A stretch of 64,000 nucleotides of DNA. It comes from Dasypus novemcinctus. Taxonomy: Eukaryota; Chordata; Mammalia; Cingulata; Dasypodidae. The notes beneath the pieces were generated by a model that was given only the letters and a program-made list of their open reading frames with translations, was not told the origin of the DNA and ran no database searches. The position numbers and the translations under genes are program-made. The stretch is taken from NCBI RefSeq assembly GCF_030445035.2, contig NC_080701.1, positions 12,490,739 through 12,554,738 on the forward strand, in the 5' to 3' direction. This document shows, piece by piece, positions 33,721 through 44,710 of this stretch. The stretch's first letter is position 1. Each line of letters starts with the position of its first letter.

Positions 33721-36700
33721 GCGGGGTGTTGGTGCCGTGTTCACCCCGTGAACAAAAGCCCCCGAAGTGCTCCCGGTTGTTTTCCCTATCGCACGTTGCA
33801 CGATGAGGCTATTAAGATTTACAAGTTTTTATTTACGGTGTTTTATTTTTTTGGTTGGTTGCTTTTGTTTTCTTGTCTTTAGTTAGTGATTCGCTACCAA
33901 ACTCTCTTATTCGCATCTCTCCTTTAGGATTAAAGACTATTGCGTTCTTTACAGCTCTGGCTATTTTGTTGCCGCTGTAATTACATGGATTTCCTGACCT
34001 CTTCTGTGGAAGAGGCTGACAAACAGGAAGTGAGCTCTCATGGGAATGTTTTTCTCTATATTTTATTTCATTTAAGGATAACTTTTCGTTCACTTTCTTT
34101 CCCAGAGTCACATTTTTACTCTTGTTTATTCTCAGTGTCTGAGAACATTTTATTTCCCATATAAAGCGTTGTCATTTGAGCAACTGGGACACTTTCCAGT
34201 CTCCTTTTGAGTTATAATAGACCTTCCTTAGGTGAAAAACGGTTGTGATAGAATGCTGTAGTTTTTAGGATGTTGCCCATTTCCCATTTATTTCTTCAGT
34301 GTCGTGTAATGCTGGAGTCTCTCCCAAGAAAATTGCTCTGTAAGTTCCTTCTTCAGAGTTTGGTAAATATTACCCAGGTCGCTGTGTCTTAGTTGGAATT
34401 GTATTTACACTTTCGATCTGAGTGGGATTTTCTGGTTATGGTTGTTTATCAGGAATCCAGTATTTCTTACTTCCTCTGTATAAGGAGGGAAGCTGCTTTA
34501 ATTGGAGTCCATTGCTTATTTTTCGAACCATTTACCTTTTACCTATTATTTGGTGATCTGTTGGATTCTTCTGGTAATTCCGAGGCTAGGGAACTGGTCC
34601 ATTCTATTCTGGTATCTATTTTTTGTTTCACTAGTCTGCTGTGGTTCCCTTTTGTAATCAGAACCAGTACTGGTCTCCCAAGAGTTTGGCTGGATAATTG
34701 TGCTGTTCCATCCCTAGCCTAGAGACTTTGGGAGTGGAAGCCAGACTCCTGCAAATGTTGCATCACTCAATTGCAGTATTAATTCTTGCCTTGTTGGTGT
34801 ATTATTTAGGGCAACAATTTATATACAAATGATGAAATTTGTATATAAATCAACCTAGCTGCAGGTTTCATATGGCTTGAGAAACTGCAAGTTTTGAGAA
34901 CACTTTCAAGCAATTTATTTAACCTCATTGGTCTTATCCGACTCGGAGATAAGAGTCCACATAAAATTGTTTTTGATATCTGAATCTTAACCTCTTTTTA
35001 GTTCCTTGGTTTTTTTAGGAAATCATCTTTCATTAACTTTTAAAGTTTGTACTCAAAAGAATTTAGACTCTCTTTTCTGAGGATTAAGAATGTAAGTGAT
35101 TGTTCTGTCATAGAACATCGAGGTCCTAAGGCTGTTTGTCTCTTGCCAGGATTACCACATACTGCTATGCTTTTTTGAAATGTTTTTGCCTGATACCAAA
35201 AAAATGTTCAGTATCCTCCCTCACATCAGGGCAGTTCTTGTTTATAATTAAGTTCTACCTCCTATTTCTCATTTTTTTCCCATCTGGGAAAGAAGATAAA
35301 CTGAAAATTTTGCGTCACAAGAAACAGAAAACTGATCACTTCTGGGAAGGAAATTTTCCTTTTCATCAGTTCATTCTGGGTACATGAGCATAGATGATTC
35401 TTTAAAAATTAAAAAAAAAATTTACACTTTGAATTCACATGCAACAGTTGTATCACAAAAATGAATAATCCTTGAATAAGAACCTAAAGAATATTAGTTT
35501 TATGTATGAGCTTTGTGATATCGTTTTGTCTCTTTAGTGACCTTTTTTCTTTTGTGATTCTAAGCTTTATCTGGATAGATGGCTTCTTGAATAAATAAGG
35601 TGTAACTATAGTATTTATAGTAGTAGTTAACTTAGCTGTTTGGCAACTATAATTCAAAAAAATGGGGATTTTTTTTTTTACTTCCACACAACTATTAACA
35701 TGTATCTTTAGTGCTTAGAGAATTTTTTTCATTTTAGATCTAGTCCAACTCTCATTTTATAGAAGAGAGAAATGAAGCAGAAAAATTATTTAGACTGCTC
35801 ACGATTGGCTAGAAGGGCCTAGGACTCCAACCTCCTGACTCAATTCTGTACTGTTTCCACTCTGCCACATTGCTCTCATCTCCCTCTTTTCCTCTTTGGT
35901 TTCATTTTACAAATATGTGTAATTTGTGTGGTGTCATTCTGTAAATGTGTTTTATGGAGTCTTAAGAGTTGGGCCGTGAGAGACAACAACAAAAACACTT
36001 GCTCCCAGGTCCCATGGAGTGCACAGTTTGGAAGGAAAGAGAAATGCCAGTCGGTATAAAATTACAGCCGTGATAACGTGAGCAGACGAGAGGATAGAGT
36101 GCAAAGAGGACCTCTGCATCAGTACACCCCTCTGCACGGAAAGCTCTCCCCAGACAGCCACGTGATTTAGATCTCTGCTCAGTTATCAGCTCATCAGAGA
36201 CACCTTCCCAGGCCACTGTGTCTAAATAGCTCTCCCATCCCCTGACCCTGCCTCATTTTTTTCATAGCACTTGACATTTATTTGATTACTTTTTTAAAAT
36301 TTTATTCTCCCATTAGAATGTTCCATGAGAACAAGAGCTTTGATTTTTTTTCATTGCTGTATCTCCGGTATCAAGAACTATACATGACCCACATTGGTTT
36401 CTCAATAGATATTTGTTGAATTACTGAATAAATAAATAAATTAGGGGTAATTGGTCTAGTCAGAAGGTTTGGAAAAGATATGATTGAGCTGAGAGTCTCC
36501 CTCCCCCCCCCCTTTTTTATGAGCCTTTATTTTTTTTTGTATTTTTTTTTTAATATACATAGATCACAAAAAAATGTTACATTAAAAAATATAAGAAGTT
36601 CCCATATACCTCACACACACCCACTCCACCCACATCAACACAATCATCATTGTGGCACATTCATTGCATTTGGTGAATACGTTTTGGAGCACTGCTACCC

Positions 36701-39700
36701 CACATGGGTTATAGTTCACTTGTAGTTGACACTCTCCCCCAGTCCATTCAGTGGGTTATGGCAGGATATATAATGTCCAGTATCTGTCCCTGCAGTATCA
36801 TTTAGGACAACTCTAAAAGTCCCGAAAATGCCCCTACATCACATCTTTTCTTCCCTCTCCCTGCCCTCAGCAACTACCTGGCTACTTTCTCCACATCAAT
36901 TGAGCTGAGATCTTAAGGAACTGTAGGTGTTACCTTGGAGGAAAATGGAGTGGGACAAAAATGCAAGTCCCTGAACAGTCCATGAACATGAAAGGGCATG
37001 TCGTTTACGACCATATCCCCAATGCCTGTTACATACTTGCCTCCAGTAAATATTCCTTAAATGAAATAAATGGAAAAGTGTCTGAGGTAGAAGGAACAAC
37101 ATGTGCAAAGGCCATGTGGGTGAGGGAGCCTGCTGATTTCTAGGAAAGGGCCAGTGTAACTGGAGTGCAGAGCAAAGGGTAGTAGCCTAGTGTAATAGCA
37201 CCAGGAGGGGTGGGGGGGCCAGATCATGAGGCCCTGTTTTGAACTGAATAGAACAAATGGTAAGCTCAATATTTTCCTCACAGTTTGCCTTGCATTCTTT
37301 GTAAACTTGAAGTTTTTCCTGGAGCTAAAAAGATACTGGCATTAAAGGCTAAGTAAATGTGTTCATGATTAACATGACCTACGTAGTGATCTAACTGAAA
37401 CCCAAATTTGCCAAGCTTCTAAATAGGTCAGTGGGTATCCTTGGCCATGAGCATTTTAAATCTAAGAAGTACATTAGAAATACTTGGCAGCATTTAACCC
37501 CTTTATTGTTAATTTTGGTTTTTATATGTTAACTTCTGTCTTGGTAACTTTTAGACCCTGTACAAATATTTTGGGCTTTCTTGGTTTTTGGTTTTTTATT
37601 TCTCCGCCCCCCCAGTTGGTCTGTTCTCTGTGTCTATTTGCTGCATGTTCTTTGTCCGCTTCTGTTGTCAGCGGCACGGGAATCTGTGTTTCTTTTTGTT
37701 GCGTCATCTTGCTGTGTCAGCTCTCCGTGTGTGCGGCACCAATCCTGGGCAGGCTGAACTTTCTTTCGCACCAGGCGGCTCTCCTTATGGGGCTCACTCC
37801 TTGCGCACGGGGACACCCCTGCATGGCACAGCACTCCTTGCGTGCATCAGCACTGCTCATGGGCCAGCTGCACACAGGTCCAGGAGGCCCGGGGTTTGAA
37901 CCGCAGACCTCCCATGTGGTAGTGTGGACGCCCTAACCACTGGGCCAAGTCTGCTTCCCTATACAAATCTTTTGAATTTTAATTCTTCCGTTATAGTTCA
38001 TAGACTACCTCAAAAAAAAAATTAAAAAAACAAGTGGAAGTTATTTTCTTAGCCACTATAGCAGCAATACAAATCGTATAGAACTCAAAATAAATTGAGG
38101 TTATTTTTTGCTTAATTATAGGCTGTTGACTATGCCTGTTCAAGAAAGTTATACTCACTAACATGTAAAAGCATTTTATAAAATATAATACTTTGTATAA
38201 GTATGTATGTCAATGTGCACCCACATGTATATATAGACAATTAGTTTTAGATACTACGTTTCACCTTTAGAAATTGTAGACTGCATCTGTTGCTTGTGAT
38301 ACTCCAGAATTGTACCCATTCTAATGTTTCAAATATTGGGGGGTGGAGGAACCCAGCTGTGGTTGCGCAAACTATTTAAAGATTTATTAAGAAAATTAAT
38401 TGATTAAATGTATTAACTACAGATATTCTTGCATACTTTTTTCCTTGTCTTTTTCATGTTCATTGAGGGTGTGTGTGCAAGAAGCAGCAGTCTATCAGGA
38501 GAGTTTTCCCTTTGGATGAGGCCTCTGAAGTCCAGTAAAGTTGGGAATATGGAGTTTCTCTACATTCTCCTTTACAGAACTGTCATTATATATGGAGTAA
38601 ATACAACACTAATGCTTGGAGAGGCATTGATTTTGTGGATGGTTATACTGCATTAGATATGGATCCAGTAATTGGTGTGCCAGGAATAGGTCAGGCCTTT
38701 GAAATCAATACCACTTTATTTTGCTTTGAAGATGCCACAGAAGACCCAATCTATGAGACAAGATACCTCACACTTTTAAAGACAGTTCACTTTTAATACA
38801 TATAGGCTTTTGTTTTTGTTTTTGTTTTTGCCTCTAAGATTGCAGGTATGTTCAGGCTGCTAATAATATTCTGACTACAACTTAATTTTACATATTTCTA
38901 TTTGGCTTTTTTATTCGCTTTGCAGCTTTGATTAGTTTGTCCTTTGGAGGAGCAATTGGCCTGATGTTTTTGATGCTTGGATGTGCCCTTCCAATATACA
39001 AGTAAGTAATTTTTTTTTTCTTTTTTGAGTGTTTGATAGTGAAAATTTTCTTAGTTTAAACCTTTAAAAAGTTATATTACTGTAAAAATAATGCAGAAAA
39101 ATGTTGATTTACCAAGCAGTAACTTTTTAAAAGTTCATCATTTAAAATTTGTTCATGAAGATTTTAGGACACCATGGTATACAAAAGTCTTTTGAGTTTT
39201 AACTGATCCTTGACTATTACTGCTAGGCCTGTAATGTCAAGATAGCAACACATTGCTCAGTTTTGGGCACCTATTGATAAAATTAAATACATGAAAGTTT
39301 AAAACTTCTTTTCAGCAAAAAATACTATAAGCAGAGTCAAAAGACAATTTTTAAAAATCATGTAAAGAGTTACTTAGGATTGAAAGAAGTTTTAAAAATT
39401 AATAAGATTGGGAAACGGACTTTGGCCCAGTGGTTAGGGCATCCGTCTACCATATGGGAGGCCCGCGGTTCAAACCCCGGGCCTCCTTGACCCATGTGGA
39501 GCTGGCCATGTGCAGCGCTGATGCGCGCAAGGAGTGCCGTGCCACGCAAGGGTGTCCCCCGCGTGGGGGAGCCCCACGCGCAAGGAGTGCGCCCATGAGG
39601 AAAGCCGCCCAGCGTGAAAAAAAAGAGCAGCCTGCCCAGGAATGGCGCCGCCCACACTTCCCGTGCCGCTGACGACAACAGAAGCGGACAAAGAAACAAG

Positions 39701-42493
39701 ACACAACAAATAGACACCAAGAACAGACAACCAGGGGAGGGGGGGAAATTAAATAAATAAATAAATCTTTTTTAAAAAAAATTAATAAGATTAATAAGTA
39801 AACAATTCAGTAGAAGAATGAACAAATATGAAAAAGAACAAACAATTGCTAATAACCACATAAAAATCTGCTCAGCTGCACTCAAAATTAATGAAATGAA
39901 TTGGCAAAAATAAGAAGATAGACACTATCTCATACTGTGGGTGGGAGCATAAATAGGTGTAATTTTTCTGGTGGCCAGTTTGCTTGTAGCTCTCAAAATG
40001 TATATATTCTTTGAGCGAGCCCTTCAATTTAGAATTTCTCAGAAAAATACACTTACAGATATTTGCAAATATAAGTCTGTAGGGGTGAGAGGGGAATATG
40101 GAATGTTTATGGCAGCCTTGTGTACAACAACAAGAAAACTGGATGCATCCCAAATGTTCATCAAAAGAAAAATAGTTGAATTATGGCAGTCTATATCGAT
40201 GTAAGTACCCAGCATTCTTAAACAAAAAAATAAAGAGGAGCTGTAAGTACTGATATGTAAAGATGTTCAAGGTATATTGGTAAGTGAAAAAATATAATGA
40301 TCCTCTTATATTTTTTAAGTTTTGTGGAACTATAGAAGGATCCTCAGAAAGTTCAATTGGAGGGTGAGAAAGAGAAAGCAGGGTAGGTGTGGGCAGCTTT
40401 TTGTGGTTTGTATTTGGATGTTTTTTTCCTTGAGCATGTATTACATTTGGGGATTTTTTTTAATTCTCTTAAATATTTAGGAAAAACAAATATATCTTTG
40501 CTGATCATAAGCCTCATATAAGCAAATCTCTACTAAGATGCGTACTTACTTTTTAACGGACGTTTTAAAGGTTGTCTATTTCTTCTGAATTTTTTAATTT
40601 GAAATAATTCACTCAAAAAGTTGCAAAAATACTACAAAGAGGTTCCCTATACCCGTTACACAGCTTCCCAGTGGTGGTAACATCTTATATAACTGTAAAA
40701 TATTATCAAAACCAGGAAATGACTTAGCACAGTACAGTTATCAAGACTACAGGCTAATTGCCATCAATTTTTATTGTGATAAACTCTATATTCCGAATAA
40801 AAGTCTTCAATATTACTTTCAATTCTTTTTCTGTATTTTAGTTTCCATATTTTGGGAGTCCCTAATGACTTAAGGAAAGTGTGGGCATATTTTGACTTTA
40901 TGCTAAGGTGGGGTATTTATATATGAGAAGTCAAGGGCATGAATGTTGAGTTTTTAAATTACTGTTTTAATATTCCTGCGCTCTGTATATCTCTTTATTT
41001 ATAAGCTAAAATGAAAAATATTTTGAATTTTGGCCCTTGATTCCAAGTGTTATAATTTCTAAAGCATTTTGTTCTAATATGGTAAGAAAAATATAATCAC
41101 TGTGTAAAAATATAATTGACTTTGAGGATACTGTGACACAAAAGGTTATTTTCCTTTTCACCATCCGGCTATAGGTTGTTGTTAAACTGTATCTTATTCT
41201 GTGCCTTGCAGTATTCCTTTGGTCCTTTTTTGTTTGTTTTAAAATATTTTTTGTGTGTAGAAAAATGATGTGGATACCAAAAACTACACTAACTTCTTTT
41301 TCTTTTTCTAGCCAATACTGGCCCCTCTTTGTGCTATTTTTTTACGTCCTTTCACCTATTCCATACTGCATAGCGAGAAGATTAGTGGATGATACAGATG
41401 CTATGAGCAATGCTTGTAAGGAACTTGCCATATTTCTTACAACAGGCATTGTTGTCTCGGCTTTTGGACTCCCTATTGTATTTGCCAGAGCACATCTGGT
41501 AAGTTAGAAGCTTCTCAATATATTCTTCTATTAATGATTTTATATTAGAATATGTTATATTTTTCTCAACAAAAAAATTTTGCTACATAACATGAAAAAG
41601 GGATGAGAGACATAGGAACCCGTAGGATAGAAATAAAAATCTTCTTTTATTGTTGGTTGTTGCTGATTAAAATATTAGTGAGCACAGTCTGGGTCTGCAG
41701 CAATAGTTGGCTTTCCAGTACTTCACTCTCAGAATTGGTTATAGCAGTTCCCCTAGCTCTGAACAACCATAGGCTTTCCTTGTCAGACTTAAAGCATGGA
41801 GGACTTGAGGGTTTATCTGTTCTGTGCTGGTGGAAAAGCACCACAGAGGAGGAGAGAGACTGGGCTTTGTACTCAGCTCTTCCTCCCAGACTCACTGGTC
41901 AGATCCAGTCCTCCACCGCTGGAGAAGGAGGGAAGGAGGCAGAGGGGCCGGGGAATGGCAGCCCTTCCAAATGGAGAGGATGATAACTTCTGCCCCTTTA
42001 AAGAATGTACATGACTGTGTTTTCATCTCTGATATTTTTTATTAAATCTCTATATACTTTTACATTCACTAAGGAAGAGTTTGAGCAAATTTATAAACAG
42101 GAAATTGTAGATGCTTTGCTGCCTCCTCATAGCTCAGAAGTTAAGTTTCCTTTTGAATATTTATCATCTGTGACTTTGTCATAAAAAAGAACCAAAGACA
42201 AATAAAAATTGGAATAAAAAAGCTACCTTTACCTATTCAGTACTGTGAAAGCTAATATGAATCATTATTTTATTTTAGATCATGATTGAGTTACAAGTAG
42301 AACCTTAATTTGCTTTTCGTTTTCTCTTTGCCTTCCCTATGTCTATTAACTGAGTGTTTATATCTTATTTCCGTAGATTGAGTGGGGAGCTTGTGCACTT
42401 GTTCTCACAGGAAACACAGTCATCTTTGCAACTATACTAGGCTTTTTCTTGGTCTTTGGAAGCAATGATGACTTCAGCTGGCAGCAGTGGTGA
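33138..42493 (+). CDS. LEPROTL1: LEPROTL1, leptin receptor overlapping transcript-like 1, four coding exons
   Basis: Four plus-strand exons (33138-33153, 38926-39001, 41312-41498, 42377-42493) with GT/AG borders join in frame to 131 codons plus TGA, the same length as human LEPROTL1. The protein starts [20 protein letters not shown] and ends DDFSWQQW. It is a small Vps55/OB-RGRP family protein with four hydrophobic segments (about 7-27, 32-52, 69-89, 100-120) and the loop [21 protein letters not shown] between the second and third. Known role: an endosome/Golgi membrane protein that influences receptor trafficking and lowers surface growth hormone and leptin receptors. The start has G at -3 and +4. 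One visible difference from human as I remember it is Gln for Lys at residue 32, next to the exon 2/3 junction. The frame is intact. Confidence 0.97.
33720..35730. other. LEPROTL1 intron 1, first part, no feature seen
   Basis: AT-rich intron without repeats I can name; the open frames here are short and unrecognised. Confidence 0.4.
35735..35885 (-). mobile_element. MIR-like fragment
   Basis: Reversed MIR text (cattttatagaagagagaaa, gactccaacctcctgac, tttccactctgccacat). Confidence 0.45.
36160..36440 (+). mobile_element. L2 3' end
   Basis: L2 landmarks: acaccttcccaggcc (36,199), tttcatagcacttgac, tgttccatgagaac and the atatttgttgaat end. Confidence 0.6.
36483..36910 (-). mobile_element. 5'-truncated L1 3' end with perfect target-site duplication
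   Basis: The insert at 36495-36898 is reversed L1 3' sequence, flanked by a perfect 12-bp ATTGAGCTGAGA duplication (36483-36494 and 36899-36910). Confidence 0.8.
36960..37325 (+). mobile_element. L2 fragment
   Basis: L2 text aaggaacaacatgtgcaaagg (37,091), ggccagtgtaactggagtg and gccagatcatgaggccctg. Confidence 0.55.
37560..37972 (-). mobile_element. DAS-type SINE, long form
   Basis: The reversed long SINE has its head at the right end (ccactgggccaagtctgcttccc). Flanked by ctgtacaaatatttt / ctatacaaatctttt. Confidence 0.88.
38537..38796 (+). pseudogene. Unidentified protein-like open frame in LEPROTL1 intron 1
   Basis: An 86-codon frame without an early ATG ends at TAA 38794-38796. It has protein-like composition and reads, in part, [20 protein letters not shown] and [19 protein letters not shown] do not recognise the family. 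Upstream, a different frame stays open, which would fit a decayed processed copy or a single exon. No poly-A tail or target duplication is obvious. It could also be chance. Confidence 0.3.
38926..39001 (+). CDS. LEPROTL1: LEPROTL1 coding exon 2
   Basis: Encodes [20 protein letters not shown] then ALPIY and two bases of Asn31. The acceptor is TTTGCAG and the donor is ACAA|GTAAGT. Confidence 0.96.
39394..39792 (+). mobile_element. DAS-type SINE, long form, recent
   Basis: The element at 39410-39776 is flanked by a perfect 16-bp duplication aaaaattaataagatt (39394-39409 and 39777-39792). Its body is very close to the copy at 30,932. It lies in LEPROTL1 intron 2. Confidence 0.93.
39793..40480 (+). 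mobile_element. Old L1M/HAL1 3' fragment
   Basis: L1M-like text: actgtgggtgggagcataaa (39,935), tactgatatgtaaagatgttcaaggtatattggtaagtg-type stretch at about 40,247-40,288. It carries the SINE at 39,410 at its left border. Confidence 0.5.
40600..40810 (-). mobile_element. Old L1-like fragment
   Basis: aagttgcaaaaatactacaa and ggttccctatacccgttac resemble a reversed L1M 3' stretch common in mammals. Confidence 0.4.
41312..41498 (+). CDS. LEPROTL1: LEPROTL1 coding exon 3
   Basis: Encodes residues 31-93: [19 protein letters not shown], the [16 protein letters not shown] loop and [20 protein letters not shown]. The acceptor follows a long pyrimidine tract (TTTTTCTAG) and the donor is CTG|GTAAGT. 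Confidence 0.97.
41500..42376. other. LEPROTL1 intron 3, no feature seen
   Basis: Includes a GC-richer stretch at 41,790-41,990 with a 127-codon open frame that has no recognisable motif; I give it no product. Confidence 0.4.
42377..42493 (+). CDS. LEPROTL1: LEPROTL1 coding exon 4 (terminal)
   Basis: Encodes [20 protein letters not shown] to FSWQQW and TGA. It carries the fourth hydrophobic segment and the acidic/aromatic C-terminus typical of the family. Confidence 0.97.
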   Translation: MEWGACALVLTGNTVIFATILGFFLVFGSNDDFSWQQW

Positions 42494-44710
42494 AAAGAAA
42501 TTACCGAACTATCATAAAATGGACTTCTTGTCACTTGTTAGCCATCCATGCAAACAGGAGATTGGGCAGTAATGCTGAATGGTATAGCAAGCCTCTCGGG
42601 GGTGTTTGAGGTGCTCCCTTTTCACTTTTATTGTAATCATACTATTTTTCTAGAGACTTGCTGAAGGATTAAAAGATTGTTTTCTTTTGGAAAAGCTTGA
42701 CTGATTTCACACTTAGGTACAGTATGTTTTTTGTGGTGTCCTGCTGAATTTAAATATTTATGTGTTTTTCCTATTCAGTATTTCTTTTTTCAATATACAA
42801 TGTTAAACTTATTTTTAATGTATCCATTTGCATGGTTAGGAATTCAGAATTCTGCTGGTATTTAACTGGGTTAAAGTACTTTGTTTCTCCCTTGAAGTTA
42901 TTTAACCTCCATTACTACAAAAAGCTATAAAAATATGTTTCAATCAGTCAGGGTGGCATCACTCCCAATTTTATGCAAACGTGCAGACTGTTGACCTACC
43001 TTGTAGAGTATATATACTAAGGCAAAGTTAGCTACCTTGTACCTCAGAGGGGCTAAGTATTAATGCCCATGATCTCCATAAGGGTTGCTGATTTTCCCCA
43101 TAGACAGGTGTTTTGTGAATTGAAAGTTATTTTATGAACTTGCTAGAAAGGACTGCTTTTCTTCTCAATTATTAGAATTTATTGTTAAACTTCAAGGTAA
43201 GGGTACAAAAGTGGGTTTTTGAGATAGCAGTTTTTATTTGTTTATTGTGAAGTAGAAAAGTGTGAGTTGCATTATGGGAAGAAACAGTGCTGAAATTCCA
43301 TTTTTTAAACTCCTATTTCTATTTATAAGTGAAATTTTTTATCTTCTATCAGTCTTTCATGTTTTACCCTGGATAAAATGGACATACATGGAACTACTGA
43401 TGAGGGAAAGTTGAGTGTTTGCATCATATATACAAGTAACCCTTCCCCTGCTTCCTCCTTTAACTTATTTTATGCATTGTATATATTAAGTAAAATGAAT
43501 TTTCAAATATAGTTTAATAACATTTAAAATTAGAAGTGTTGAACTCACCTGGAAAATAATCGCTGTGCTAATACATCCAGAATGCCCCTTCCCCACAAGG
43601 CCTTGACATGATTAACAAGTGACTTGTTAGTCTTGCAGATAAGTCGTGCACTAATAATTTAACATTTAGACCATGGTAATTGTAGTTCTTATTCTCTAGG
43701 GTTGTATCATATGTAATTTTAAAATATTCAAGACAAGTTTCCTATACGCTTCTCTCAACTGTTTTGATTTTCATTATTTCATCATGATTGATCTGTTTCC
43801 TTATAAAAAGTATTTGTTGGGTGAATTAATGCAAAGTAGCCAAACTCAACTGGATAGCAGCTTCAGACACAAACCTGACCAAAAAATCCCAGTATACAGG
43901 CATGATCAAATTGTGGTGGTCATTTGCATCTCACAGTTATCAGTAGTCTTTTCAGAAGTTGGTTATGAAAATGTTCAAGTCGGTCTGACTGCATTTTGTT
44001 AAGGTATTTGTGTGTTTATTCAGTGTACTTACATAAAAGTTTTTTCCCTTTAGACAAAACTGAATAATCAATCATGACAGCTCTATCTTTTGTTGTTTTA
44101 TAATATTTATTCCTCAAGAAAATGGGAACAAATTTTGTCTTTGTTCAGCTTTTTACTAAAGATGCCTAAAGCCACAGATTTTATCGCCTAACCTAAGTTG
44201 TTACCTAGCCATGAGATGGGAAGCAGGATGAAAGATACACCTGAGGCTGTATGTACCATTTACACATTAAGCTGAAAATGGCTTGCAGTGTTAGAATGCT
44301 CCAGACTCATGATCCTACTAAAAGAGGAAGGTACAGTACACATAAATCAGACAGCTGGTGACAACTATGCCTGTGATGTACTCTTCATTTTTTTGCAAGG
44401 AGTGCATTCTCCGGTCCTTCCTCGTTTTCTGTCCTTCCAGAATGTCAGTGCAGTGCACTGCTACTGTTATTCTCTTGGCCATAACCTCCTTTTCTAACAG
44501 CTGCATATTCTTTCTGTGTACTAACTGCATTGGCAGCATTGTGTCTTTGATCTTGCACACTGGCTTGACATAGTGCTGTCTCTGATTTCTGGGCTAGTTA
44601 CTTGAGGTATGAATTTTCCATAGACTATGCACTGATAGAGCATTGCCATTCTTCTATGGAAAAAAAACTTTTGATGATGAAACAATAAAGATTTTAAATA
44701 TCTATTTTAG
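42494..44710 (+). other. LEPROTL1: LEPROTL1 3' UTR
   Basis: A repeat-free stretch after the stop, ending soon after an AATAAA at 44684-44689. Other A/T-rich signals upstream could give shorter forms. Continued unique sequence beyond 44.7 kb leaves room for a longer isoform, but none is proven. Confidence 0.65.
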
